This document shows, piece by piece, positions 1-10,652 of a stretch of 64,000 nt of DNA. A model generated the notes under the pieces. That model made no database searches and had not been told where the DNA came from. It saw only the letters and a list, made by a program, of their open reading frames with translations. How positions within the stretch are numbered: position 1 is the stretch's first letter; each line of letters begins with the position of its first letter. Origin of the DNA: Toxorhynchites rutilus septentrionalis (Eukaryota; Arthropoda; Insecta; Diptera; Culicidae). The DNA lies in contig NC_073744.1 of NCBI RefSeq assembly GCF_029784135.1, positions 33,114,939 through 33,178,938 of the forward strand, given 5' to 3'. A program made the translations under genes and the position numbers.

Positions 1-2240
1 CCTTTTCGAACGAACTGACGCTGCTCGATCATGAAGTGCACCGATGACATAACCAATCAATATAAACAAAGGCTCATCCTCGAGCACAGGTGTTTGTGTG
101 TGAGTGCGAGGGTGGGTGTCCTCTCTATCCCCGTTCTCGCACAACAAAGTTTGCAATTCAATGCCGAGTATCGAATCGCAGACCTCCGCCGACACGCTTC
201 ATCCGTCCAGACTGAATGCAATTAAACTTTCGTCCCTTACCAAAACAATATCGAGTGTTCGTTGGAACGAAACCGTCTCAACCATGTCCACGCGATGCAG
301 CCGAAGAGAAGTCTTTCCGCACAAATCCTCACGATTCACGCTAGCGAATCAAGCTGGTAAACAAGAAAATAAAGTCTTTAAAATGCATTCCACTTCGTAT
401 TGATTCCCGTTGGCTTTGTGGGTCCGGACCGGACCGTGTGTGGGATGCGGGTCCTTCGGAACGGTTGAAAGAGCTCCGATTGGGGACGAAATTGACGACG
501 GACATTGCGGAGCTCCACCGACGTCGATACGTTGCCGAGTGGGTTAACGTTTTCTTCCGGGAGTGCACTTTGGGACTGGCGCGAACGAACAAATGGTTGA
601 ATTGGATATCCGCTGTTGTCATTTGCCATTTGCTCCACCAGGAGGAAAGCTTGCTTGCATTGGAAATGAAATCTCCAAGGATGAACGGGAATAACACAAG
701 CAAAAATTTCGATGTGATGCGATGTCTCGTAGCCTCGAAGAAGTGAAACCACTTGGAGTTCGATACGATGCCAATATAAGACAGATTCCGGGGCGAGGAA
801 AGTGGGGACACTTGCCAAGAACTCGTTGTGCTCGTTCGGGATGGTGGTTCGATGGGATGTTGTATTATTCTCCGTGGGATACACAGTTACGCGCTGCATT
901 CGAGCAGTGTGAGACATTAGTATAGGATTAAACGAGTAATGAGATGAACATTGAAGATTATTTTGGAGAAGCTGGCCGGATTTGTTGGGTTTTACTCACA
1001 CTAATCGAAACTCCTTGAATGGGTACGAACATCTCGTCACGTTAGAGTTATATAACAACACGGTGAAACTTTATATGTAATTCATTTATTCAAAGATATT
1101 TTGTACCGACCTCTTGACAAAGTAATTTAAAAATTGTTCAAACATCGAACTCAATCAAAAATAAAACGACCACTGGAAAACGGGGCTGAAATAAATTTCA
1201 CATCAATGTGTTAATGTGTTTCAGCAACGTCAAAATATTTATTTCATTCCTGATTTTCGTCTACTTTTGAGCTGTCAGTTTGTGATCCCAACTCCAAATT
1301 GATGTATCAGTTTCAATTGGAAAACAAATCAGAAACTCCAGCAACCTTCCGATTTCCCGGCCTTCAATCCCGATGAATTCTGTCATTCCACATTTAACCA
1401 CAACCACGGGTGGCCGAAGCTGTCGATACCCACCGTCGGTAGCACATCATTTCGAACGGTCCCATTTCCGGTCATGTGAACAGCTCCTGTCATTAACCGG
1501 CCATAAGTACGCCGCAATCATGTCAGCACGGGGAAACACAAAAACTGCCACCACTCTCGACTCGATGTCTCGTTTTGCCCGATCCCGAGGTTCACAAGCG
1601 GAGACAAACTACGTGTATTAGTTGGCGCTCGATGGCGAATAGCGAACCAATCCCGTGTCTCGGGCGGAAATTCCCATCAAGTGCCCCCCGATGTCGGATC
1701 GTAACGGCGAAGGGTTATGTCTTATTCACTACCAATCCCCACGTCACCCGCAGACATACCCGGGATCGGAGCGCCATTCGAAGGTTATCAAATGAGCACT
1801 CGCACATCGAACACCGATGCCTTTGCCGTCGCCCGGATGGGTCCGCGCTTTGTCTCGGAGCCCTGATAAAGTATCGAGAAGAGAGTAGAGGGTAACGCGA
1901 GGGGAAGGGGTCCAATAGCGTCATCAATGACACTATAGAACCGGATAAAGCGGTCCTTCAATAGTGGCACATTCGGTAACGAACAAAGTCGGGTTAGGGT
2001 TAGAAACTGTAAAACACTTTGTTGTTCGCCGAGTGTTCTTTAGTGTCCCGGTGCTCGTTCATGTTCTAGGCGGTGGGATTACTTGGTCGTTCCGAGTACC
2101 CGTTAGTGAATTTTTGGCAGTAAGTTGTTGTGACAGTTTGTAAACGAAAAGATGTCGCATTTTGTGTGCCCCATCAAAGAGCAAGCTCCGTAAGCGTTAG
2201 ACATCGGACTTGAGATTACACTGGTTAATTCATATGGGGG
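1..2240. other. Low-repeat intergenic or intronic DNA, no gene recognised
   Basis: This stretch is less AT-rich than most of the window and shares no obvious repeat with the rest of it. Short open frames occur on both strands (for example 341-811 and 378-917 on the minus strand, overlapping each other and a plus frame at 438-746), but none shows a recognisable domain. Overlapping frames on opposite strands are what one expects from moderate GC content, not from coding. It could be intron, UTR or regulatory DNA of a gene outside the window. Nothing in the sequence decides this. Confidence 0.4.
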
Positions 2241-2837
2241 AATGGTTCAAAAAAAAAACATTTTATATCTAGGAAGTAAATGAAACATTAACTCGATCGA
2301 TTATATTCATGAAGATTGTCATGATCTAGGTTTGACATTACAAAAAGGCGTATTGATTACTTTTTTGTTATTTCAAAAACTCAAATTATTTTTTCATTTT
2401 GAAATTGAATTACAGTGACGTCTCGATTATATCACGCTCAAAAAAATAATTTTCGCGTGATTAAATGGAAACGTGATATATTCCAAACAGATATTTTTAT
2501 CATTATTTTCCGTGCAACATACAAAATTTATAACAAAACATTTATTACAATATTTATCATATTGACACGTAAACCAACACAGTATAACATGATATAACGA
2601 AATTATAGTTGCGGTGCTTTTCTCATAGTAATTTCTTTTGTTTTCTCGAAGAGATTGTTTGAAAGACATTGTAGCTAAATTTAAGTTATTTTGTTCTTCC
2701 CATTCTATCGAATTATTCAAATTTTAAATTGAAGTTTTGTATGAATTGCATTCTGTTTTTCAGAGCTGCTATTTCCGGTTGAATACTGTTACTATTCTTC
2801 TTTTTTATTCGTCTTTATCTTTCCCAACATCGGTATA

Positions 2838-4134
2838 AAGGGTGTGTCAGATCAAATTGCATCACGGAAAAAACGCTGTAGAAATTTAATTTTTAGGAAT
2901 TGTATCTTCAGCTTTTGCTTATAATCAGATAAGAGTGTATAGATCACGTTGGCCATGCTTCACTGTCAATTTTTCGTAAATTTGGAAAAATGTCGTCGAA
3001 CGAAAAAGAGCGTCGTGAATTAATCCTGTGCACTCATTTCGAGAATCCGGAGTTGTCACATCGGGACATCGGTAAGATGCTGGGAATCGTCCAATCCACT
3101 GTCAGCAGAGTACTAAAACGATACTTCGAGAACCTAACCATCGACCGGAGGTGAAGAACGGCATAAATGGATGCTCCGTCAGTGAAAAAGATCACAAGCG
3201 CGTAGTTAAGCAGTTTAGACGTGATCCGAGAAGTTCGGTCCGGGATGTCGCCAATAAGCTGAATTTGTCAAGTTCATTCGTCCAGCGGACCGAGCAGCGG
3301 GAGGGCCTGCGTACATACAAGGTTCAGAAGGCTCCTAACCGCGACGAAAGGCAAAACATGGTGGGGAAGACGCGAGCCCGGAAGCTGTACACCGAAATGC
3401 TGACGAAGCCGCATTGCCTGGTAATGGACGACGAAACCTACGTCAAAGCGGACTTTCGTCAGCTGCCGGGCCTGTTGTTCTTCTCCGCAGAGGACAAATT
3501 CAGCGTTCCGGAGGAGATTCGCAAGCAGAAACTATCCAAGTTTGACAAAAAGTACAAGGTGTGGCAAGCGATCTGCTCTTGCGGAAAGCGGAGCGCCCCC
3601 TTCGTGATGACCGGCACGGTAAACGGGCAGGTTTACCTTAAGGAGTGCCTACAGAAGCGCTTACTACCACTATTGAAGCAGCACGAGGGCCCGACCATCT
3701 TCTGGCCGGATCTCGCTTCGTGCCACTATTCAAAGGACGTGTTGGAGTGTTACGAAGCCAACGGGGTCACCTTCGTGCCAAAGGAAATGAACCCGCCCAA
3801 CGCGCTGGAGCTTCGCCCAATAGAGAAATATTGGGCGATTATGAAGCAGGCCCTCCGGAAGAACCCAAAAGTTGTCAAATCGGAGGCGGACTTCAAGAGA
3901 AAATGGATTTCTGTTAAAAAAAAACTACAACCTGACGTTGTACAGAACCTTATGGACGGGGTAAAGAGGAAGGTGTGAGCATACGGGCTTGGGCTCGAAG
4001 TATGAATAAAAAGAAAATGCCAAAAGTTGTTTAATAGTTTATATTTTACTGTCTAAAATTTTCAAAAGGATCGGTCTACTGGGCGAATTTCTACAGCGTT
4101 TTTTTCGTGATGCAATTTGATGTGACACACCCTT
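2838..4134 (+). mobile_element. ITmD37E (Tc1/mariner superfamily) transposon, copy 1
   Basis: The terminal inverted repeats begin AAGGGTGTGTCAGATCAAAT and end with the complement near ATTTGATGTGACACACCCTT. The target duplication is TA (2836-2837 and 4135-4136). Length is 1297 bp, normal for the superfamily. Inside is one transposase frame (2990-3978) with an Asp-Asp-37-Glu triad. The copy is almost identical to the one at 50758-54510, which suggests recent activity of the family. It sits inside the 2413-7285 element and is therefore younger than it. Confidence 0.93.
2990..3978 (+). pseudogene. ITmD37E transposase, one-base frameshift and early stop
   Basis: This encodes a cut-and-paste transposase that would act in the nucleus on its own TIRs. 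The ATG at 2990 opens MSSNEKERRELIL and a helix-turn-helix region (HRDIGKMLGIVQSTVSRVLK). One base is missing just before 3151 compared with the copy on the minus strand, which creates a TGA at about 3150. The rest reads in the next frame from 3151. The catalytic residues are visible: Asp in VMDDETYVK, Asp in FWPDLASCHYS and Glu in RPIEKYWAIMK, with 37 residues between the last two. The C-terminus stops at KRKV because of a TGA where copy 2 has CGA, so a few residues are lost. The protein is inactive as it stands. Family assignment is very secure. Confidence 0.9.
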
Positions 4135-4405
4135 TATTCATCCTTTTCTGATGGATCATTCGCTATACCGATGATTTGCCTGTCGGAAAGTTGTGTGTGA
4201 AATATTCTTCCTTCTTCGATGTCCGGTACCACTATTCGATTACCAGGATCAATAATAAATAATAAATAAGGAGGATACAGAAATTCTGTCTTCGTCAATC
4301 AAATACATATTTGTTTTGGACCACATTAAATTGCATCCAAGATTTTGTGATTGTTGTTGACGTGCTGCCAATATTCAAACTGCTAAATCGTTGAATGGTT
4401 TTTTT

Positions 4406-5190
4406 GACGTGGGACTACGTCTAACCGGAGTATATGGGGGGTAAAATGAAAACCTAATGCAGGAAAAAATGAAAGATTCCGAATGCTTATAACTCGAACA
4501 TTTCTCACTGGATCGGAAAGATGTTTGCATCAATTGATAGGGAATATTTCTACGCTTCTATCGCAATTAATTAAATGTTATTTTTCATTAGATAAACAAA
4601 TTGAATAACTGTAAAATGTTAAGCGTTATCTAAACGCCCTAACTACCTCGTTTTGATTGGCCCGATTTACGGTTTCCCCAACACAACCATCAAAACCAAG
4701 CAGCGTTAGATAAATCAGCATTGCGAATACTTTAAAGTCGGGGGTATTTTTGTTCCAACTGAAATGTGTTTCCCCAACACAAACTTTAAATCCATGGAGC
4801 GTGGGGAAATTGGCATTACGAATACATGTAAGTCGGGACATTTTTGTTCCGACTGAAATGTGTTTACCTAACGCAGACCAAACGTAAAAGGACTGTCATT
4901 AAATACTTGTAACGAAGAACATAATCTATCACAATGCATGAATTGTCCTTATATGTCATTATACAATCTTTTTACTCACAAAGCAAATATATTGACTTCA
5001 ATTGCATTCGGAAATTGTTTCATTTGTGGAGTCGATCTGGCCTAGTGGTAACATCCATACCTCTCACGCTAAAGGAGAGAAAAAATTGTTTCATTTATTC
5101 AAAAATTTATTCAATACAATCAAATGATTTCTAAGCTAAGGTAGTGTCCCACGTCAACTTTGCAGTATATCATAGGTGTAACCCACCCAT
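4406..5190 (+). mobile_element. Hairpin-ended non-autonomous element (family B), with short tandem repeats
   Basis: It starts at GACGTGGGACTACGTC directly after a T-run and shares about 250 bp of left end with 51707 onward and with 27356 downward on the minus strand, including a CCAAT-type motif (TTTTGATTGGCC) near 4653. After that come two repeat units of about 100 bp (near 4670-4860) built around CCCCAACACA, GGCATTGCGAATAC and CTGAAATGTGTT. The right end has a partial motif copy (GTGTCCCACGTCA, near 5145) and then ACCCACCC before another T-run. The exact right boundary is uncertain by about 10 bp. No protein is encoded. Confidence 0.6.
5032..5080 (+). repeat. Fragment of a second tRNA-derived SINE family
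   Basis: The string CGATCTGGCCTAGTGGTAACATCCAT followed by CTCACGCTAAAGG matches the promoter part of the SINEs at 20592-20735 and 54538-54686. Only the 5' promoter-like part is present. It lies inside the hairpin-ended element 4406-5190. Confidence 0.5.
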
Positions 5191-5495
5191 ATTTTTTTTC
5201 TCTGTGTCTTGTCCAGTATTTCTGAATTAAGCATGATTGACATTTCCAATTTTTTCAACTTTTATGGTTTGAATTTATCCCTGATTCATCATTCTGTTGA
5301 CGTTGACCAATCTTTAATCAGTCCATCGCCAGAAGAAATGTCATCCCCACCAGCAATGGTTCGCACTGGACTTATCTATTATCGGAACGCCCCTAGGTGC
5401 TAGTCTTTTTCAGGAACTTCCAGAACAAACTGATTCAAGAAATAGTTTCCGCTTTGAAACATCGAGGTGATTAACATCAATGGATGTTCATGAGT

Positions 5496-5766
5496 GCACC
5501 CGTGGCCGAGTGGTTAGCGTCTCACATTATCATGCCGGGTGTTCGGGTTCAATTCCCGTTCTGGCCGGGGAATTTTTCGTCAAAGCAATTTCCATCGACT
5601 TGCACTGTGGTCACGCGTATTCAAGAGCTTGCCCCTCGGAATACATTCAAGGCGTTATTTGGCTAAGAAATCTCAACTAAGTATTAATAAATGACGCTAG
5701 TTAATGCATACGTTGAGACGGCAAAAGTTCCACAGGGAACGTTAACGTCATTTAAGAAAAAGAAGA
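5496..5766 (+). mobile_element. tRNA-derived SINE (Feilai-like), full length
   Basis: It begins GCACCCGTGGCCGAGTGG, giving an A-box-like TGGCCGAGTGGTTA, and a B-box-like GGGTTCAATTCCC follows about 40 bp later. Both are internal RNA polymerase III promoter elements. The body contains CTTGCACTGTGGTCACGCG and ends in an AAGAAAAAGAAG tail. The flanks share ATGTTCATGAGT (5484-5495 and 5767-5778), a 12-bp target duplication typical of LINE-driven retroposition. The name Feilai is a guess from the host; the SINE class is secure. Related copies are at 32864, 33983 and 42554. Confidence 0.85.
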
Positions 5767-6260
5767 ATGTTCATGAGTACCAGAAAAATTGTAACATGAA
5801 AATTATCTGGTTTTAGTCAGCTTCGATTTATGCGACGCCTTTCTCCTCCAAATTTAACGTTATCGTTTATCTGGTAATCATTTTCAATGATTATATACCT
5901 TGTCAACGGTCAAATCATAAGTCTTTAAGTATTTGACTTTTTTTTTAAATTATCCATTACACAAACTTGAAAATTAAGACAAGAATCGCTGAACTTAAGC
6001 GACGCAGATTCTATACAACCGTATACAGCCGTTTCTAGCTTGCTGTATTTTCCATTAAAGTAAGTATAGAATATCTACCATCAATTAATTTAAACAGTAA
6101 GACAATTCTACCTTCAGCAGTATATTCAATTTTTTTTATAGTGCTTATAATCAAAACATACAGTTTCACAAATTAATCCTTCTACTTTAGTATTCTTGTG
6201 ATTGTCGTACGGTGTATACCGAATTGTTGAGTGATTTGTATTTTTTTTTCATTAGCTTAT

Positions 6261-7086
6261 ATGGTCGGGGTTCTGCCAAAACGAACCAAGCGCCAAAAAA
6301 ATTATTTTGAGATATTTCAATTTGAAGTTTGGGCTTCCACTAATTGACTGTGTCGGATCAAATCTATCATTTTACCGCTCACGTACTACAAACAGGATGT
6401 CAAATATAATACTACTTTTCATGCTGTAAGCATACATCGTCGTCAATTTCTGATTCAGAACCTTTAGAAATATGAAAAAAACAAAATTATTTTTCTGCTT
6501 GACACGCAAAACTTTGTTCTCTTTGCAGCCAAAGCGAACCAAGTACATGCTAGTTATAAACATAATATTATTACACAACACATTAGTATTTTGCAACGGC
6601 CCTTGGCTAATTTCATGAATGATATAGATATTGACTCACTTTTGCTGTTTTTTACAAAATAATATCTTAATAAATGAACACAAATTGATTATGGAATGCT
6701 TGGTTCGCTGTGGTTGAACACAATTTTGAAAAATGCAGATCAGCGCTTCTACACTTCATGGCAGCCTTTAGGCTGTCTTACTTACCAGATCTCGACGACA
6801 TCTGATTCCAGGAGCCATCCGAAACAGGAAAATCTGTTAAAGATTCGGATCTGCCTTCTTGGAGAATACGATCATTATCATCCGTTTATGGTACGCTTTG
6901 GTTAAATGCAATTAGGTTTTTTTTACAGTCTGCTACACAGAATTTTTCGTTCGGAGCTGTTGTCAATTCTCCGAATGACATGGTCATTTTACAATCGATA
7001 GATTATTATTTTCTGCATCCAATGATGTAAGTAACTCAATTTTGAAAAAAATGGCGCTTGGTTCGTTTTGGCAGAACCTCGACCAT
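6261..7086. mobile_element. MITE with 30-bp-scale inverted ends
   Basis: The left end ATGGTCGGGGTTCTGCCAAA, then ACGAACCAAGCGCCA, is mirrored at 7048-7088 (GGCGCTTGGTTCG to GAACCTCGACCAT). The flanks are consistent with a TA duplication. Internal scraps of the same GAACCAAG or CTTGGTTCG motif occur near 6536 and 6700, so subterminal repeats are present. No transposase is encoded. The superfamily is probably Tc1/mariner-like, judged only from TA and the end structure. Confidence 0.7.
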
Positions 7087-7746
7087 ATCGCCTTATTGTC
7101 ACTACACAAGAATAAATCAATTACAAAAAAGTATGAGTCTCTTCCACGGTTCAAACTTGGAAACGGCATAGGTCGTTCATTTTCTGAAAAATGTGATATA
7201 AGCGAAACATTTTCAGTAATAAATTCGAGAATGATAAAAACGATACGTAATAAAAACGCCCAGTCATATAATCGAGACGTCACTGTAGTATAAAACATAG
7301 GTAAGCAACCGATTAACCGTCTTCGAATTGCTGGACCTAAATTTTGACGCGTCGCTCTTCTTACTTGGACGCCATTTTCAAAAACTGAAGAGCAAATGTC
7401 AAAATCAAATTAGAGACAACATTCTGCACGTACAAACCTACAAAACGAGGTTTGTAGGTAAAGATGTCACCTACACATATTACACTAAATGGGAAAGATT
7501 CATGCGTTGTTCCTCATCCGAATTAGTTTGAATCATTGTTGAAGCAGTAGGTACATTTGAGTAGTTCCAAATGAAATCGTCCTTAAAATGCAGATTTTGA
7601 AAACATGTATTTTTGGTTCGAATGAAAGTTTGTAGTCCGTTTGGGTTGGAGGAAATATGAGTTTTCTACAGCAGTTGGGAATTTTTTGACTCAAGCGTAA
7701 CTTTTGAAAAGTGCGTCTCGATTTTGGTAAGATATATCTTTATTAA

Positions 7747-7983
7747 CCCTCTACAGCCCAAGCCCGCCTTTAGACGGGCTTCGCGGATTCTCTTTTCAAA
7801 TTATTCTGACATTATTTTCAATGGTCCCCCCTACTAGAACGTCTTCAGAATATTTTCATCTATCACATATACACATTGTTTTTATGCTGGTAGCTTTCTG
7901 CTAGGAGTATTTTATGTTCGGAAATTCGAGATAAAAGTGGAGTAGGTTTTTTTAGACAAATAAAAAACTCGGGCGGTAGAGGG
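7747..7983. mobile_element. piggyBac-type MITE
   Basis: It is a 237-bp element flanked on both sides by TTAA (7743-7746 and 7984-7987). Its ends are CCCTCTACAGCCC and GGGCGGTAGAGGG, 13-bp inverted repeats with one mismatch. TTAA duplications and CCC-starting ends are the piggyBac signature. There is no coding capacity. Confidence 0.85.
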
Positions 7984-8698
7984 TTAATTCATATCTCAAA
8001 AACTATGAGTCGTTCCGAAATAGTGCCTTAGAAAGAGTTATAAGAATATTGATGTTTAAACGTGAAAAAAATATACACTGAGATATTTTAGTTTCACAAA
8101 AAAAAAATTGCAATATCTAAGATATGTATTTTACATTCAAATTTTCAAATTTTTGTATTTCTCCAAATAGAGATAAACGGCATGATCCGCAAAGTTTTAA
8201 AGATGTATCTAAAAGGATATTGCATCCCATTCACTTTCTCAAGCACTGATACGGTTGAGAAACGTTTTTCAGATGAACATTTCGTATCGTTTTTCGCAAA
8301 CGGTCTACAACACGAGAAAATTTTGTTGAAGTCCATTGTGGTATACTGTTATTCACTCTATAAGGAAGATTGTTTGACTGATGAACGATGTTTTAATTTG
8401 AGTAACTTTATATACATATACAGTAGGGTGCCAATGAAAATAGTCATCTCTAATTTCAAAAAGTTACCTCATAAAAAATGTTCACCACATCGAAAAAACA
8501 CCCTATGTCAAATATTAGCTCAATCGGACCGAAGGAAGAGTCGTCCCAGAATGCCGATTTTTGTCATAAATCGGCATTCTGGGACTTAGTTTTTTTCGGA
8601 ATACGTAACGAAAAGTATGGTTTTGGGTACCAATAAAAATAATTATCTTGATTTTTTATTCGGAGCTTGCTGCGAAATGTTGATTTGCACGATAATAT

Positions 8699-8777
8699 AC
8701 CCTTTGCAGACGACGCTCGTACACACAGCTCATCGCGCGGATGTCGTCTATAGACGACGCTCGTAGCGAAAGGGTTA
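8699..8777. repeat. Short inverted-repeat insertion in the left foldback arm
   Basis: CCCTTTGC at the left and GCGAAAGGGTTA at the right frame an 80-bp stretch in which CAGACGACGCTCGTA-type sequence appears twice. The corresponding position of the right arm lacks it. It may be a tiny MITE; the target duplication is not clear. Confidence 0.4.
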
Positions 8778-10328
8778 GCAAAAAAATTTTTCGAGATAAC
8801 TGTAAATCTCGATGCGTCATACAATTTTAAGACATTTGGCATCGAAATTTTTTTTGAAAACCCCGATTTCCGGTGATTTTTCGGTTTTCAAAAAACTCAA
8901 ATTTTAACGTCTGCAACACTAATTTATGAAGTTCGAATGAGCTAATATTTTGTATCAGCTATTTTTTTGTATCAGCCATGCCAAACCGATATGGTGGTTC
9001 TCAGATTTTCTTCGAAAGTGGTAGGTTTGTTCTTTATCACAAATTGTAAGACCTGTTTTTTTAGTTTTTTGTTAGGGTGACCATTTCTATTTTAGGGTGG
9101 TCCAAAAAACATTTTTTCGCATTTTTGCCAAAAATTACTTTTTTCGAAAATTCATAACTTTTGAACTACTTGATCGATTTAGATGATCGACATATCAAAT
9201 TAAAGCCAATCACCTGTTTTTTTTTTGAAAAAATACTACAGAGAATTTGTGTTCTGCTCTCGTTATTATTGATTGTATTCGTTTTTTTATTGTTTTTTGG
9301 ACCATCGGGTAACTTAGAAAAATCATAACTCAAAAACGAAAAAACGCCTCCCTGGTTTCAAGATATGTTATGTGAAAAATCATCAGCTTTCCATAAATAC
9401 AGTCAACTCTCCCTAACTCGATATCCAAGGGACCATCGAGTTAGGGAGGTATCGAGATACAGAACATTTTTTCATATTTTTTTTTATGCCACAAATTGCA
9501 AATATATGATGTTTGGGTAAGTGTCCCAATATTAGGGCTTAAAAATATGACCCAATTAGGAATAAACCAATTATGGTACATGGGGTTTACTATAATTGGT
9601 ACCATTGCGTATACAGGATATTACTATAATTGATTTGTTTTTGTGCATTAGTACATTTACCCTATATGTACTAATGCGCATGTACTATTATACATTCTTT
9701 TCTCAAATTTTAATATAAATTTAAAATACATAGGATGTTTGTTTAGTAGGCCAATTTTATTGTAAAATGGAATTGGAAATGGAAAAGGAACTAGGTTAAC
9801 AAAGAAAATATTAATTATGTATGTAATTCAAACTAAATTGTAACGATCACGCAGGAACTGTTCAATCGCAAAGAAATGTTCAAATAGTTTCACGGGAACA
9901 TTTTCAGTTGATTGCAATATTTCGGACATATTCTTTAGGTTCGATTTAACGTTCGAAGGTGTAATTTCAAAACAATCAGCTGAAACTTCCTGAACCTCCT
10001 CTAACTCCATAGGACTACTATTTTCAACGTTTTTTTCAGCTTCTTCAACACTTTCCAGTATATCGGTATCAGTCATTAGATCACAGCAAATCACGTTTTG
10101 ATCCATTTCGCAATATTCATCAAATGACGATGAACAATCGAATGGTACTGCACTGTCAACAGCAGCAAGCTCACGACGCATTAATTCTGCCAGCGGAATA
10201 TCATCATCATCATTTATGGAAAATCCGGCTTTCCTGAAGCAATTTTGAACAGTCTCAGATTTAACCTTGTTTATCCAAGAGCGTGAAAGTAATTCAATTG
10301 CATCCAATACCGATATATCTGAAGGGTC

Positions 10329-10391
10329 CTAGAGTATATTTGAATACAGTATGAGTGCTGAATAACATGAATGTAAAAAGGAAAAAAATAC
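10329..10391 (-). other. Intron 2 of the Tigger transposase, 63 bp
   Basis: On the minus strand it starts GTATTTTTTTCC after ATACAACG and ends ATACTCTAG before GACCCTTCAG. It is again 63 bp. Here the splice-acceptor TAG is itself an in-frame stop, so an unspliced message would end exactly at the exon 3 boundary and lose the acidic C-terminal tail. Confidence 0.75.
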
Positions 10392-10589
10392 CGTTGTATC
10401 CTCCATTTCTAGCAGTCTTCGTTTTACTAATTCATGGCGATAGTACTGTTTCAGGTTCTTGATTATGCCCAAGTCCAGCGGCTGAACTACCGAAGTAGAG
10501 TTTGGTGGAAAAAACTGCAAATTTATCGATTTAAGCTTTGGTTGGAGAGATTTTGGGTGCGCTGTACAATTATCCACGAACATGACCAC

Positions 10590-10652
10590 CTTTGAGGAGA
10601 AAGAGATATAAGTATGATAATTTCCCATTACACATAATTCCCGAATCAATAC
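10590..10652 (-). other. Intron 1 of the Tigger transposase, 63 bp
   Basis: On the minus strand the intron starts GTATTGATTCGGG after AGAAAG and ends CTCCTCAAAG before GTGGTCATGTTC. Without it, ENRK joins VVMFVDNC, matching other Tigger proteins. It is 63 bp long and contains no in-frame stop, so retaining it would insert 21 residues just before the second catalytic Asp. The same intron is recognisable in the decayed copy at 41658-41721. Confidence 0.8.

Larger units (their letters stand above)
2413..7285. mobile_element. TA-flanked composite DNA element with 20-bp-scale TIRs, filled with nested insertions
   Basis: The left end starts CAGTGACGTCTCGATTATAT at 2413. Its inverted copy ends at 7285, and both are flanked by TA (2411-2412 and 7286-7287). 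The CAGT start and TA duplication fit a Tc1/mariner or pogo/Tigger-type element. No transposase of its own is visible. The 4.9 kb length comes mostly from later arrivals: an ITmD37E transposon (2838-4134), a hairpin-ended element (4406-about 5190), a SINE (5496-5766) and a MITE (6261-7086). With those removed, roughly 1.7 kb of AT-rich non-coding DNA remains. What is seen: the paired ends and the nesting. What is inferred: that these ends once formed one mobile unit. Confidence 0.65.

Noticed and set aside
341..917. Two overlapping minus-strand frames of 156 and 179 codons
   Set aside because: Two phases of one strand open together with an antisense frame, which indicates composition, not coding.
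5496..5580. Possible genuine tRNA gene
   Set aside because: A- and B-box motifs are present but no acceptor stem closes; the body, tail and target duplication show a SINE.
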